Origin: Natronomonas marina
GTDB taxonomy: Archaea; Halobacteriota; Halobacteria; Halobacteriales; Haloarculaceae
Reading direction: 5' to 3'
Length of the DNA stretch: 64,000 nt
NCBI RefSeq assembly: GCF_024298905.1
Contig: NZ_CP101154.1
Span: forward strand, 3,038,001-3,102,000
Both the position numbers and the translations under genes were made by a program. The first letter of the stretch is position 1; every line of letters starts with the position of its first letter. Positions 1-9,938 of the stretch are shown here, piece after piece. The notes below the pieces were generated by a model. The model did no database searches. It was not told the DNA's origin and worked only from the letters and a program-made list of their open reading frames with translations.

Positions 1-579
1 GGCGGTGATGCGACCCTTCCCGACCAGATACAGCTCCGAGGAGGAGTCCCGCGACGCGTCGGGGTGGACGGTGCGGACGTACTCGAACTCCGCGTCGACG
101 TCGGCCCGGAGGTCGTCGGTGTCGGGCCCCTCGAACACCTTCGCCACGAAGTCGCCGCCCGGCGCCAGGAGTTCCAGCGCCGTCTCGAAGGCCGTCCGCG
201 CGAGGTGGACCGACCGAGCGTGGTCGAGTTCGTACTCGCCGGTCATGTTCGGCGCCATGTCCGAGACGACCACGTCGGCCTCCCCGACGAGGTCGACGAC
301 GTCCTCGCGGGTGGATTCCTCGGTCATGTCGCCCCGGACCGTCTCGACGCCGTCGACCGGGTCGATGCGCTGGCGGTCGACCCCGACGACGGTGCCCGAC
401 TCGCCGACGCGCTCGGCGGCGACCTGGAGCCACCCGCCGGGCGCGGCGCCCAAATCGACGACGGTGTCGCCCTCGCTCAGCAGGTCGGCCGTCCGGTCCA
501 GTTGCTGCAGTTTGTAGGCCGACCGCGACCGGTAGCCCTCCTGTTTGGCCCGGTTGTAGTATTCGTCTTTACCCGCCAT
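1..579 (-). CDS. rlmE: 23S rRNA (uridine-2'-O-)methyltransferase RlmE (FtsJ family), 3' end cut by window edge
   Basis: Reads leftward from ATG at 579 and stays open to base 1. The N-terminus MAGKDEYYNRAKQEGYRSRS and the following SAYKLQQLD are typical of FtsJ/RrmJ, with the SAM-binding motif DLGAAPGGW, then SDMAPNMTG and later GGDFVAKVFEG. These cover the family's catalytic Lys-Asp-Lys region. Family role: 2'-O-methylation of a uridine in the 23S rRNA A loop. Haloarchaeal members usually carry a C-terminal TRAM domain, which would lie outside the window. A second, decayed copy of this gene's first codons lies at 1318-1351. Confidence 0.93.
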   Translation of the reverse strand, partial: MAGKDEYYNRAKQEGYRSRSAYKLQQLDRTADLLSEGDTVVDLGAAPGGWLQVAAERVGESGTVVGVDRQRIDPVDGVETVRGDMTEESTREDVVDLVGEADVVVSDMAPNMTGEYELDHARSVHLARTAFETALELLAPGGDFVAKVFEGPDTDDLRADVDAEFEYVRTVHPDASRDSSSELYLVGKGRITA

Positions 580-723
580 GGGTGCCTCCTGTCGCGTCTC
601 TGCCGCGGTAACCGCACGAAATATCGGTCATACCCTAGACAGGCCGTCGACGCTGAAAGGGGTGCCGGATTGACGGGACGAAAACGCGTGTCCGGTGACT
701 CGCGTCCCGGCAACACCGTTTAG

Positions 724-744
724 TGTACGTACGATAGACGTACA
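724..744. promoter_or_regulatory. Inverted repeat in the toxin-antitoxin promoter (probable RHH operator)
   Basis: TGTACGT (724-730) and its exact reverse complement ACGTACA (738-744) are separated by 7 nt and end 5 nt before the antitoxin ATG at 750. A TTTAG stretch near 719-723 fits a TATA box for a near-leaderless transcript. Ribbon-helix-helix antitoxins typically bind such repeats to repress their own operon; binding here is inferred. Confidence 0.5.
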
Positions 745-749
745 GGCGT

Positions 750-1025
750 ATGTCAGACACGGAGTCGGACGACGCCGATCCCGAGATCGACCGGATCAAT
801 CTCCGGATTTCGCATTCGTTCCTCGAAGTCGTGGACGAGGCGTGGCGGGAGCGTGGCTTCAACAGTCGAAGCGAGTATATTCGGTACGCTCTCCGCGATG
901 CGGTGAACCACCCCGAAGGTGCGGGCTTCTGGAAAGACCTCGCCATCAGTGAGGCGCAGTTCGACGCGGGAGAGGGCCTTTCGAGCGACGAGGTCAAACA
1001 GAAGCATGGGATCGACGGCGAATGA
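750..1025 (+). CDS. Ribbon-helix-helix antitoxin (CopG/ParD-like)
   Basis: A 91-residue protein. After an acidic leader, residues about 14-55 form an RHH fold: a short beta strand (DRINLRIS), a helix (FLEVVDEAWRERGF), then the typical turn and second helix NSRSEYIRYALRDAV. The C-terminal tail ending in SSDEVKQKHGIDGE is likely the toxin-binding part. The gene overlaps the downstream toxin gene by 20 nt, the usual tight coupling of type II toxin-antitoxin pairs, and has a perfect inverted repeat directly upstream. Recognition rests on fold-type sequence pattern and gene order, not on a named homologue. Confidence 0.82.
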   Translation: MSDTESDDADPEIDRINLRISHSFLEVVDEAWRERGFNSRSEYIRYALRDAVNHPEGAGFWKDLAISEAQFDAGEGLSSDEVKQKHGIDGE

Positions 1026-1299
1026 CGAGGAGTGGGACTGGGCGTTCTCCCCACGAGCGGACGACCAGTTCGCACAACTGGATTCCGAATCCAAGCAGCG
1101 AATTACGTCGAAGTTAGACGAGGTAGTGTCCTCCGAGTGGCGAGAGCCAGCTGATTTTCTCGAACCGCTGACGAACTCGCCGTTCCAGAAGTTACGAGTC
1201 GGGGATTACCGACTCGGGTGTCGGCGCCTTCGAGAAGAACGAACACTCCGCGTCGAGAGTATTCGGCAGCGAGAAGGAGCGTACAAAGGCGACGATTAG
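1006..1299 (+). CDS. RelE/ParE-superfamily toxin
   Basis: A 97-residue protein from ATG at 1006, inside the antitoxin gene. It shows the RelE/ParE pattern: FSPRADDQFAQLDSESKQRI (N-terminal helices), a middle PADFLEPL segment, then the core strand motif KLRVGDYRLGCR and a basic C-terminus (LRVESIRQREGAYKG). Family members are mRNA-cleaving (RelE) or gyrase-targeting (ParE); which applies cannot be told here. The pair sits directly upstream of rlmE, and a 23/29-matching copy of the rlmE start follows it, suggesting the cassette arrived as an insertion. Confidence 0.82.
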   Translation: MGSTANDEEWDWAFSPRADDQFAQLDSESKQRITSKLDEVVSSEWREPADFLEPLTNSPFQKLRVGDYRLGCRRLREERTLRVESIRQREGAYKGDD

Positions 1300-1317
1300 G
1301 AGGCAAAACAGGCCGTT

Positions 1318-1351
1318 ATGGGTAGTTGTAGTACTCGTCTTTGCCGGTCAT
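1318..1351 (-). pseudogene. Decayed copy of the rlmE 5' end
   Basis: On the minus strand from ATG at 1351 the sequence encodes MTGKDEYYNYP and then stops, against MAGKDEYYNRAKQ in intact rlmE at 579. At DNA level 1323-1351 matches 551-579 at 23 of 29 bases, in the same orientation. The two rlmE starts bracket the toxin-antitoxin pair about 770 bp apart. This looks like the old 5' end left behind when the cassette, with its own diverged rlmE start, entered. The rest of the 310-bp gap 1300-1610 holds only a TATA-like AAATTTTACT near 1540 for the next gene. Confidence 0.7.
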
Positions 1352-1610
1352 CGACCCGTCACCCGGTTGCTCGATACGATCGGCGCCGGAACCGCGGACG
1401 AACTGTCGTTCATACACGGAGGAACGCTGTCGACCCGGAAAGCCACATCGGATGGGACCGGGTGCCCGACGGTCGAGTCGGTCGTGGCGCTCGCCAGGGT
1501 CGGAGCGGGCGGTCGGCCGCACCGTCCGGTTTCGATCGTAAATTTTACTCCGGCCGAGCCTTCGCTTCGCAAGCCAGAAGGAAAAAAACGTCCGGCTACT
1601 ACACACGGCC

Positions 1611-2411
1611 GTGTTCGAACAGACCACGGTGGCGCTGGCGAGTTCGCCGGTACCCGAGTGGCTCGTCCGCTGGGGCATACAGGTAGAGCACGCACTGGCG
1701 CCCGCCCGGGACGTGGTCCGGCCGGTCCTCTCCAGTTGGTGGACGCTCGCGGTCTGGCTCGCGGTCAACGTCCTCTCGCTGGGGGTGCTGTGGCGGGACG
1801 TTTGGACGCGAAACCGGAACCTCCCGTCCCTGATGAAGTTCGTCTGGTCGCTGGTCGTCCTCTACTCTGGGCCGGTGGGACTGGTCGTCTACTGGTACAC
1901 GGGACGGACGCAACTGGACGGCGACTCGCTGTGGAAACAGGGCTTCCGCTCGACGTCGCACTGCTACTCCGGCTGTGGGATGGGCGAGGTGGTCGGCATC
2001 ACCGCCGCCACCATCATCCTCAGCTTCCCGACGTTCTGGGTGGTGGTGACGACGTTCGCGCTGGCGTATCTCGCCGGCTTCGGTCTCACGGTCGGCCCGC
2101 TGATGCAGGAGGGCGTCGGCTTCGGCGAGGCCGTGGAGGACGCGCTCTGGACCGAGACGCCCAGCATCACCGTCATGGAGATCGTCGCCATCGGGACGGA
2201 CCTGCTGGTGGCCGGCAGCGCGGGATGGACGCGTCCGCTGTTCTGGACGGCGCTGCTGTTCTCGCTCACGATCGGTTTCGCCGCCGCGTACCCGGTCAAC
2301 GTCGCGCTCATCGCCGTGGGCGTCAAGGATGGGATGGGCAACCCCGCCGAGATGGACGGTACTCCGAGCGCCGGCGAGGGGTCGAGCGGGCGGGCCTCGC
2401 GTGGCGACTGA
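1611..2411 (+). CDS. DUF4396-type integral membrane protein
   Basis: A 266-residue protein starting at GTG 1611; no ATG is available before the first membrane segment. There are about six hydrophobic segments, roughly at residues 43-62, 78-98, 125-155, 185-205 and 218-245. Between the second and third is the HCYSGCGMGEVVG motif with a His and two Cys characteristic of DUF4396, a possible metal or redox site. The C-terminus is polar. The function of the family is not established. The 225 bp after it (2412-2636) show nothing recognisable and mark the left border of the lower-GC R-M island. Confidence 0.75.
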   Translation: MFEQTTVALASSPVPEWLVRWGIQVEHALAPARDVVRPVLSSWWTLAVWLAVNVLSLGVLWRDVWTRNRNLPSLMKFVWSLVVLYSGPVGLVVYWYTGRTQLDGDSLWKQGFRSTSHCYSGCGMGEVVGITAATIILSFPTFWVVVTTFALAYLAGFGLTVGPLMQEGVGFGEAVEDALWTETPSITVMEIVAIGTDLLVAGSAGWTRPLFWTALLFSLTIGFAAAYPVNVALIAVGVKDGMGNPAEMDGTPSAGEGSSGRASRGD

Positions 2412-2636
2412 ACGCCGGTCGTCATTCAGTGCCATTCGTCCCGTACCGGATTCTTCACAACGTTCTGTGGGAAACGGCGCACTTCGGGACGGGTCAGCTG
2501 TGGGCACCGACAATCCGGCACGCTTCGCTCGATTATGCGTGATATGGCCGCACCCGCCGTAGACGGTGTGTTGGGGGCAATCGAATTCGGTGAGGCGACA
2601 TAGTCTCGGCGTTGTACCAATACTCGAAAAGACGTA

Positions 2637-3509
2637 TTAGAGCGTTTCTTGCCCCTGAACAGCTCGAAGTGCCTCGGCATCTTTGCTCTCATACCGCGCG
2701 TACGGAATCAAGTCGGGATCGAGATAGACACAGTCGAAGTTCCACAGAGCCGCAGCAGAGAACGTCGCTGTCTTCCCCGAGTCACCTTCTGTGTCACTCT
2801 CGTTGAACTGCTCTTCATCCATCCGACCCATGCGAACCTCCCAAATCCAAGCTGTATCCTTCCGCTCATCACGCTCATAGGTCTTGTCACGCTCGGCAAG
2901 GACGTACCGAACGACGACGTACATCCCCGGCTTGGGCAGATGGCCCTTCGGCTGGTTCGTCTCCATCGCCACCTTCACCTCGATACCGGGAACACCACTC
3001 CGCTTCCCCGTGCTGATGAGGTCGGGGAAGTCGCCCGCATTGACCTCGTACAACCCATCCGATGCTTCCGCGACACCAGACGCGAAGAACTCTCCAATCA
3101 CAGTAGACAGTGCTGCATACTCGTCGAACTGCTCGGCCAGTGGGTCGAGACCCCGACGTTGCAGTGCGAAATCGATGGTGTCCAAGTTCTCGTACGTCTG
3201 CTCGACACCGGTGAGAATCGCCGAACCGTCAATCGGGAGCTCGTCCATGATTTCCGCATCCTCGATCACCTGCTCTTTTTCGGGTGTCCTGAAAGACTCG
3301 GGGTTCGTCAGCTCGGTGATGGTGACGTTCAGAGCATCGGCGATACCCATAGCGATAGAAATGCTCGGCTCACGCTCACCACGCTCTATTTTGCCGAGCA
3401 TCGTCCGATGGATACCCGCGTCCTCAGCGATTTCCTCCAGAGAACCACCATGCAGTTCCCGAAGTTCCTTCACTCTGCGTCCGAATCCTGACTTAAAATC
3501 CTCACTCAT
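2637..3509 (-). CDS. Type II restriction endonuclease fused to N-terminal Cro/C1-type HTH
   Basis: A 290-residue protein from ATG at 3509. Residues about 8-66 form a Cro/C1-type HTH (RRVKELRELHGGSLEEIAED through KIERGEREPS and ADALNVTITEL). The C-terminal half carries a PD-(D/E)XK-like signature: PD at 162-163 and E177-V-K179 in GIEVKVAMETNQPKGH. It diverges from a C5-methyltransferase, the classic partner. The HTH probably lets the enzyme control transcription of itself and the methylase through the two palindromes between them. It may belong near the ScaI-type group, but recognition sequence and subfamily are not provable here. Base composition is lower in GC than the flanking core genes. 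Confidence 0.72.
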   Translation of the reverse strand: MSEDFKSGFGRRVKELRELHGGSLEEIAEDAGIHRTMLGKIERGEREPSISIAMGIADALNVTITELTNPESFRTPEKEQVIEDAEIMDELPIDGSAILTGVEQTYENLDTIDFALQRRGLDPLAEQFDEYAALSTVIGEFFASGVAEASDGLYEVNAGDFPDLISTGKRSGVPGIEVKVAMETNQPKGHLPKPGMYVVVRYVLAERDKTYERDERKDTAWIWEVRMGRMDEEQFNESDTEGDSGKTATFSAAALWNFDCVYLDPDLIPYARYESKDAEALRAVQGQETL

Positions 3510-3545
3510 ACACACCGAGGCGGGCCGATACTCGTTAAAAATACT

Positions 3546-3561
3546 TGAGACGATTGTCTCA
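3546..3561. promoter_or_regulatory. R-M operator 1 (palindrome, nuclease side)
   Basis: TGAGAC-gatt-GTCTCA is a perfect 6-bp inverted repeat 36 bp upstream of the HTH-nuclease start codon. It is the reverse complement of the site at 3711-3726, including the central four bases, so both are the same 16-bp site in opposite orientation. Position relative to both divergent genes fits a controller-protein operator. Confidence 0.6.
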
Positions 3562-3610
3562 TTCGCGCCGCAATCAGTCAATTTCTACATTAAGGAGAGT
3601 CGAGCAACAG

Positions 3611-3624
3611 TCGAGGACTCGACC
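3611..3624. promoter_or_regulatory. Second type of palindrome in the R-M intergenic region
   Basis: GTCGAG-ga-CTCGAC, a perfect 6-bp inverted repeat with a 2-nt spacer, lies midway between the two TGAGAC operators. It could be another protein-binding site or even a target of the enzyme itself. No independent support. Confidence 0.3.
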
Positions 3625-3697
3625 ATGAAGAGTATTAAGAGAGTGCAAACAGACGTTCAGTTAATGGAGTGCCCGCATGCTCGACCGAGTCCTAAAC

Positions 3698-3726
3698 GTT
3701 TAAACTATGTTGAGACAATCGTCTCA
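3698..3726 (+). promoter_or_regulatory. Promoter and operator 2 of the C5-methyltransferase gene
   Basis: GTTTAAAC at 3698-3705 is a good TATA-like element about 31 nt before the ATG at 3736, as expected for a leaderless or short-leader haloarchaeal mRNA. The palindrome TGAGAC-aatc-GTCTCA (3711-3726) sits between TATA and start, where a bound repressor would block initiation. Confidence 0.6.
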
Positions 3727-3735
3727 CTGTGACCC

Positions 3736-4995
3736 ATGAGAGGAGTCATCGACCTGTTCTGCGGTACGGGTGGGTTCACGTACGGGTTCGAGACACATCC
3801 ATCGAGCCAGTTCGACGTTCTCCTCGGTTTTGATAAGAAGAACGTCGCTACAGAGACGTTCAAGCAGAATCATCCCAGGGCCGAAGTTGTAAACGAGGAT
3901 ATACGGGAATGGCCGGCCGACGAAACCGAGGCCGAAACGGGAGTGACTCCTGAGGACGTACAGATCATCGTTGGTGGCCCTCCGTGTCAAGGGTTCTCAT
4001 CCATCCGTCCTGATCGGGGCGACGACGTACGAGACCACCGGAACGGCCTCTACACTGACTTCATAGAGTACGTCGCCCACTACGAACCCGACTTCTTCAT
4101 CATGGAGAACGTCGTCGGACTCGCAACACATGACGATGGAGAGACCATCGCACGAATCCTCGATGATGCTCGTGAGGTCGGATACAGTACTGACTGGCGA
4201 ATCCTGAACGGAGCCAACTTCGGCCTCCCACAGAGACGAGAGCGGCTAATTATGATTGGGGCAGCGGACGAGCGCAATATCCAATTCCCCAGCCCGACCC
4301 ACCAAGCAGACGGGAGAACGATCGGGTATCGGGACAAGTCGAAGGTCATCACCACGCAACCTACGCTGGAAAACTTCCGCGACAGCGAGTCACTCCCTGA
4401 AGCGCGGACGATTATGGACGCTATTGGCGACCTCCCGGAACTCGAAGCCGGTGGGGAAGCTACCGGATATACGAAGCCACCGGAAAACCAGTATCAGGAA
4501 TCGATGCGCCGAGGTTCGGGCGAATTACGGCTCCACAAGGCAACCAACCACGGCGAGAAAATGATGACGATTATCAAGAACAGCGGCCCGAACAAACAGA
4601 CAACCATCGAGAACCTCGAAGCTTCCGATACAGTCGATAACGTTGAAGACTACATCACTAGCGGGTACAGTTCCAGCTACTCGCGTCTCGATCCGAATCT
4701 TCCGTCGGTGACGATGACAGTGAACTTCGTCCATCCCGCTTCCAACAAATGCATCCACCCCTACCAGAACCGCGCCCTTACCCCTCGTGAGGGGGCTCGA
4801 ATCCAAAGTTTCCCCGACTCTTTCGAGTTCTCCGGCAGCCGAAGTGACATCGTCGAACAAATAGGGAACGCAGTCCCGCCGCTCCTCGGACGTGTCCTCG
4901 CCGAGCATGTTCTCGGAATGTACGATGAGTCGTACGAAACGGACTACGAAGCCTGCGTGATCGGAGCAGCGCCAGAACAGACCATCCAAACCTGA
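3736..4995 (+). CDS. DNA (cytosine-5-)methyltransferase, R-M modification enzyme
   Basis: A 419-residue protein with the ordered C5-methylase motifs: I DLFCGTGGFTYGFE near residue 6; IV GGPPCQGFS with catalytic Cys84; VI MENV at 123-126; VIII LPQRRERLIMIGA; IX LTPREGARIQSFPDSF; X QIGNAVPPLLG. The stretch between VIII and IX (target recognition domain) is of ordinary type II length. It transfers a methyl group from SAM to cytosine in DNA, protecting the host from the divergently encoded nuclease. AT-richer codon use than its neighbours and position between core genes suggest horizontal acquisition. Confidence 0.95.
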   Translation: MRGVIDLFCGTGGFTYGFETHPSSQFDVLLGFDKKNVATETFKQNHPRAEVVNEDIREWPADETEAETGVTPEDVQIIVGGPPCQGFSSIRPDRGDDVRDHRNGLYTDFIEYVAHYEPDFFIMENVVGLATHDDGETIARILDDAREVGYSTDWRILNGANFGLPQRRERLIMIGAADERNIQFPSPTHQADGRTIGYRDKSKVITTQPTLENFRDSESLPEARTIMDAIGDLPELEAGGEATGYTKPPENQYQESMRRGSGELRLHKATNHGEKMMTIIKNSGPNKQTTIENLEASDTVDNVEDYITSGYSSSYSRLDPNLPSVTMTVNFVHPASNKCIHPYQNRALTPREGARIQSFPDSFEFSGSRSDIVEQIGNAVPPLLGRVLAEHVLGMYDESYETDYEACVIGAAPEQTIQT

Positions 4996-5175
4996 TTCGC
5001 GTTATCAGACCGAGCGGGTCGCAGTACGTTTCCCTCGAACGAACCGAACGCTTCCCGTGCTTTCTCGCCCGACATCCCCTCGAAACGAGGAACTGCTTGG
5101 TGCGGTCGTCGAAGGACTTGACGACGGCCAACGGAAATCACCGAGGAGATGACCGTTGGCATTCACGACCGCGAT

Positions 5176-5688
5176 TCAGAGCATCTCGGCGGCGTCCTCG
5201 ACGGAGAGGTCACCGCGTGCCAGCGCCGCCAGTACCTCCCGGTCGGGACCGCCGTCGTCGACCGCTATCTCCTCGAGAGTGACCTTCTCGGAGTCGCCGA
5301 CGAACTCCGCGAAGTCGGTGCCCTCGGCCAGCGCCGTCTCCTTCTTGACGCGGTAGTTGCCCCCGTCGGTCGTGTAGAGGTCACCGGGGTGGAAGAAGTA
5401 CCAGTCCTCGCGGTCGAACCGGACGCCGACGCGGGGTTTCGCGCCGAAGTTCCGCGCGAAGTAGACGAGCGCCTCTATCTCCTCGCCGGTCAGGTAGATG
5501 GGGTCGCCGGCGGAGGATTTGGCCTCGATGGCGTAGAACCGCTCGCCGTCGCCGGCCAGCACGTCCGGCAGTTCGCGCTCGGTGGCGCTGCCGGAGGCGG
5601 GCGCCCGCATCACCGCGAAGCCGGCCCCGTCGAGTTCGTTGACGAGTTCCCGCTCGCGGCGGTCGCCCTTCGCGTTCGAGTTCGACAT
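5176..5688 (-). CDS. hjc: Archaeal Holliday junction resolvase Hjc
   Basis: A 170-residue protein from ATG at 5688. The N-terminus [20 protein letters not shown] places the catalytic Glu in the helix ([10 protein letters not shown]), followed by [20 protein letters not shown] and YAIEAKSS, giving the E...PD...ExK nuclease core typical of Hjc. It resolves four-way DNA junctions in recombination and fork repair. The C-terminal 45 residues are an acidic extension ending in SVEDAAEML. It is transcribed divergently from uvrB (130 bp between starts). Bases 4996-5175, between the methylase and hjc, hold no convincing gene. Confidence 0.93.
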   Translation of the reverse strand: MSNSNAKGDRRERELVNELDGAGFAVMRAPASGSATERELPDVLAGDGERFYAIEAKSSAGDPIYLTGEEIEALVYFARNFGAKPRVGVRFDREDWYFFHPGDLYTTDGGNYRVKKETALAEGTDFAEFVGDSEKVTLEEIAVDDGGPDREVLAALARGDLSVEDAAEML

Positions 5689-5818
5689 CGGCGGGAGTTG
5701 GGGAGCGGACCGCAATAAAGGGGCCGACGACGCGGCGGAACTGGAGACGACGGCCGCCCGTTCCCCGACATCGCCCCCGAGCGTGCGCCTCAAGTGCGCC
5801 GACGCCCTGGGACCCACA

Positions 5819-7873
<2,055 letters not shown>

Positions 7874-7911
7874 GCCGTGTCTTTTAGTCCCTGACGGCGC
7901 GTGGTTCCGGT

Positions 7912-8637
7912 ATGGCTCTCGGCGTCTACCTGCGCTCGTCGGTCGCCCTCGCGTGGACGCTCCTCGGCGCCGCGGTCGTCGGCGGCCTCGCCGTCGCCGG
8001 CTGGCTGGCTGCCTCGTTCGTCCGCGCCCGGGCCGCCGCGGCCGGTCCCGGCTTCCTGATCGGTCTCGGCGACCTCCTCTATCTCGTCGTCGTCTTCGTC
8101 CTGGCGGCCCTCGTCGCGGTCGCGTGGCTGCCGTTCGGTGCGGGCGTCGCCTACGCCGTCGGACGGCGCACCCGCGACCAGCCCGCCGCCTTCCGCGCGT
8201 CGGTGACGGCGGTGCTGGACGGTGCCGCCGCGCTGGCCCGCTGGGTGAAGACCAGGGTCGCCGTGCCCGGCCTCGCCGAGTACGTCCTGACCGAGGAGGA
8301 CGTGGCGCCGACCGAGGTGGTGACCGGCTGTGAGCCGTACGTCGTGCCGGCGGTCGTCCTCGATTCGCCGACCGGGCTCGCGCGGGCCGTCGACCGCGCC
8401 AACCGGGTGACCCCCCGGCCCGGCCGGGAACGGCTGTGGGCCGGGGCGCTGGGGGCGACGCTGCTGGCGACGGGCGGCGGCTACGTCGGCGGCGCCCTCG
8501 CCGACCTCGGGATCACTCCCACGGCACTGGCCGTCGCCGTCCTGGCGGTCGGCCTCGCCGTCACGGCGGCGCTGGACGCGGCCTGGCGTGCCGAGACCTA
8601 CGCCTCCCAGGACCTCGACGAGGGGTTCCGCCGGTAG
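7912..8637 (+). CDS. Uncharacterised membrane protein
   Basis: A 241-residue protein 38 bp after uvrB, same strand. There are two N-terminal hydrophobic segments (about residues 10-37 and 48-82), a polar middle region including TEEDVAPTEVVTGCEPYVV, and two C-terminal segments (about 170-190 and 198-220). Ala/Val/Gly-rich with typical high-GC codon use, so it is a genuine gene, but no domain is recognised. A role next to uvrB cannot be inferred. Confidence 0.7.
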   Translation: MALGVYLRSSVALAWTLLGAAVVGGLAVAGWLAASFVRARAAAAGPGFLIGLGDLLYLVVVFVLAALVAVAWLPFGAGVAYAVGRRTRDQPAAFRASVTAVLDGAAALARWVKTRVAVPGLAEYVLTEEDVAPTEVVTGCEPYVVPAVVLDSPTGLARAVDRANRVTPRPGRERLWAGALGATLLATGGGYVGGALADLGITPTALAVAVLAVGLAVTAALDAAWRAETYASQDLDEGFRR

Positions 8638-8642
8638 CGCCC

Positions 8643-9938
8643 TCAGAGCGCCTCGAGGAAGCTATCGAAGACGCCGGACGCCGCGTGGAAGTGCGCGTGC
8701 GTGCCGAGCGTCCGGTACTCGGTGAGGCCGTCCCGACCGTCGGCGACGCCGTCGCCCCGCCGGACGTCGAATGCGAGCGTGGCGTCGGCCGCGACGTCGG
8801 TTTCGGAGTAGTGGAACTCCTGGCCCCGCACGGCCTCGCCCGCGTCGGCGACGAGCGTCGGGCGGTCGGCGACCAGTTCGACGTGGTCCAGCGCCCGATA
8901 GCGGTCGCACATCCGCACCTCGGCGGGGAGGACGCCCGCCATCTCGTGGGTCTCGCCGTCGGCGTCGGTCAGCGTCTCCGAGAGCGCCATCAGGCCGCCG
9001 CACTCGCCGAGGACGGGGAGCCCGTCGGCGGCCCTGGCGGCGAGCGTGTCGAGGACGTCGCTGGCCGCCAGGTCGGCGCCGTACAGTTCCGGGTACCCGC
9101 CGGGGAGGTAGACCCCGTCGCAGTCCGGCAGGGGGTCGCCGGCAACCGGCGAGAACGGTTCGACGGTCGCGCGCTTCCGGAGGCGCTCGACGGTGGCCGG
9201 GTAGGTGAAGGCGAAGGCGGCGTCGTCGGCGACGGCGACCGTCGCGTCGACGGCGGGGCCGGAGTCCGCGGGGTCGGGACGCGGCGGCACCGCCGCGGCG
9301 TCGAGCAACCGGTCGACACGGACGTGCTCGGCGGCCGCCGCGAGCGCCGCCTCGTCGACGGGGGCCTCCCTCGCCGTGTGGAGGCCGAGGTGCCGTTCGG
9401 GTACCTCCAGGCCCTCGAGCGGCGGCACCCGGCCGAAGTACGCGAGGTCGTCCAGCAGCGCCTCGCGGATGCCGTCGGCGTGGCGGCCGCCGTGGGCCCG
9501 CTGGGCGAGGACGCCCACCACGTCGACGTCGCGGCCGGCCTCGGCGGCGTACGCCCGGAAGCCGAGCGCCTCGGCGGCGACGCTCTCCATGCCCGCCGCG
9601 GCGTCGACGACGAGGACGACCGGCAAGCCGAGCGTCTCGGCGACGCGGGCCGTCGAGTGCGTCCCGTCGTACAGCCCCATCATCCCCTCGACGACGCAGA
9701 CGTCGCCCGATCCGCGCCAGTAGTTGCGCCGGCAGCCCTCCGCGCCAGCCAGCCACGGGTCCAGCGAGCGGGACGGCCGCTCGCAGACGGCGGCGTGGTG
9801 GCTCGGGTCGATGAAGTCCGGGCCGGTCTTGGCCGGCTGGGGGTCGCGGCCGGCCGCCCGGAGCGCCCGACAGACCGCGAGCGTGGCGACGGTCTTGCCG
9901 ACGCCGGAGGCGGTGCCCGCGAGGACGATTCCCTTCAC
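8643..9938 (-). CDS. cbiA: Cobyrinic acid a,c-diamide synthase
   Basis: A 431-residue protein. N-terminal P-loop [12 protein letters not shown] (about residues 8-19), then [12 protein letters not shown], and [11 protein letters not shown] of the CobB/CbiA family. The C-terminal glutamine amidotransferase domain carries [14 protein letters not shown] and the nucleophile region [13 protein letters not shown] (Cys near 314) and a late His (HAHFHAASG). It amidates the a and c side chains of the corrin ring using glutamine and ATP. Its ATG overlaps the stop of the upstream cobT gene by 4 nt, so the two are co-translated. Confidence 0.93.
   Translation of the reverse strand: MKGIVLAGTASGVGKTVATLAVCRALRAAGRDPQPAKTGPDFIDPSHHAAVCERPSRSLDPWLAGAEGCRRNYWRGSGDVCVVEGMMGLYDGTHSTARVAETLGLPVVLVVDAAAGMESVAAEALGFRAYAAEAGRDVDVVGVLAQRAHGGRHADGIREALLDDLAYFGRVPPLEGLEVPERHLGLHTAREAPVDEAALAAAAEHVRVDRLLDAAAVPPRPDPADSGPAVDATVAVADDAAFAFTYPATVERLRKRATVEPFSPVAGDPLPDCDGVYLPGGYPELYGADLAASDVLDTLAARAADGLPVLGECGGLMALSETLTDADGETHEMAGVLPAEVRMCDRYRALDHVELVADRPTLVADAGEAVRGQEFHYSETDVAADATLAFDVRRGDGVADGRDGLTEYRTLGTHAHFHAASGVFDSFLEAL

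Noticed and set aside
4944-5162. 72-codon minus-strand ORF between the methylase and hjc
   Set aside because: Part of it (PRFEGMSGEKAREAFGSF) looks protein-like, but the rest overlaps the methylase gene antisense and there is no promoter or frame conservation; at most a relic.
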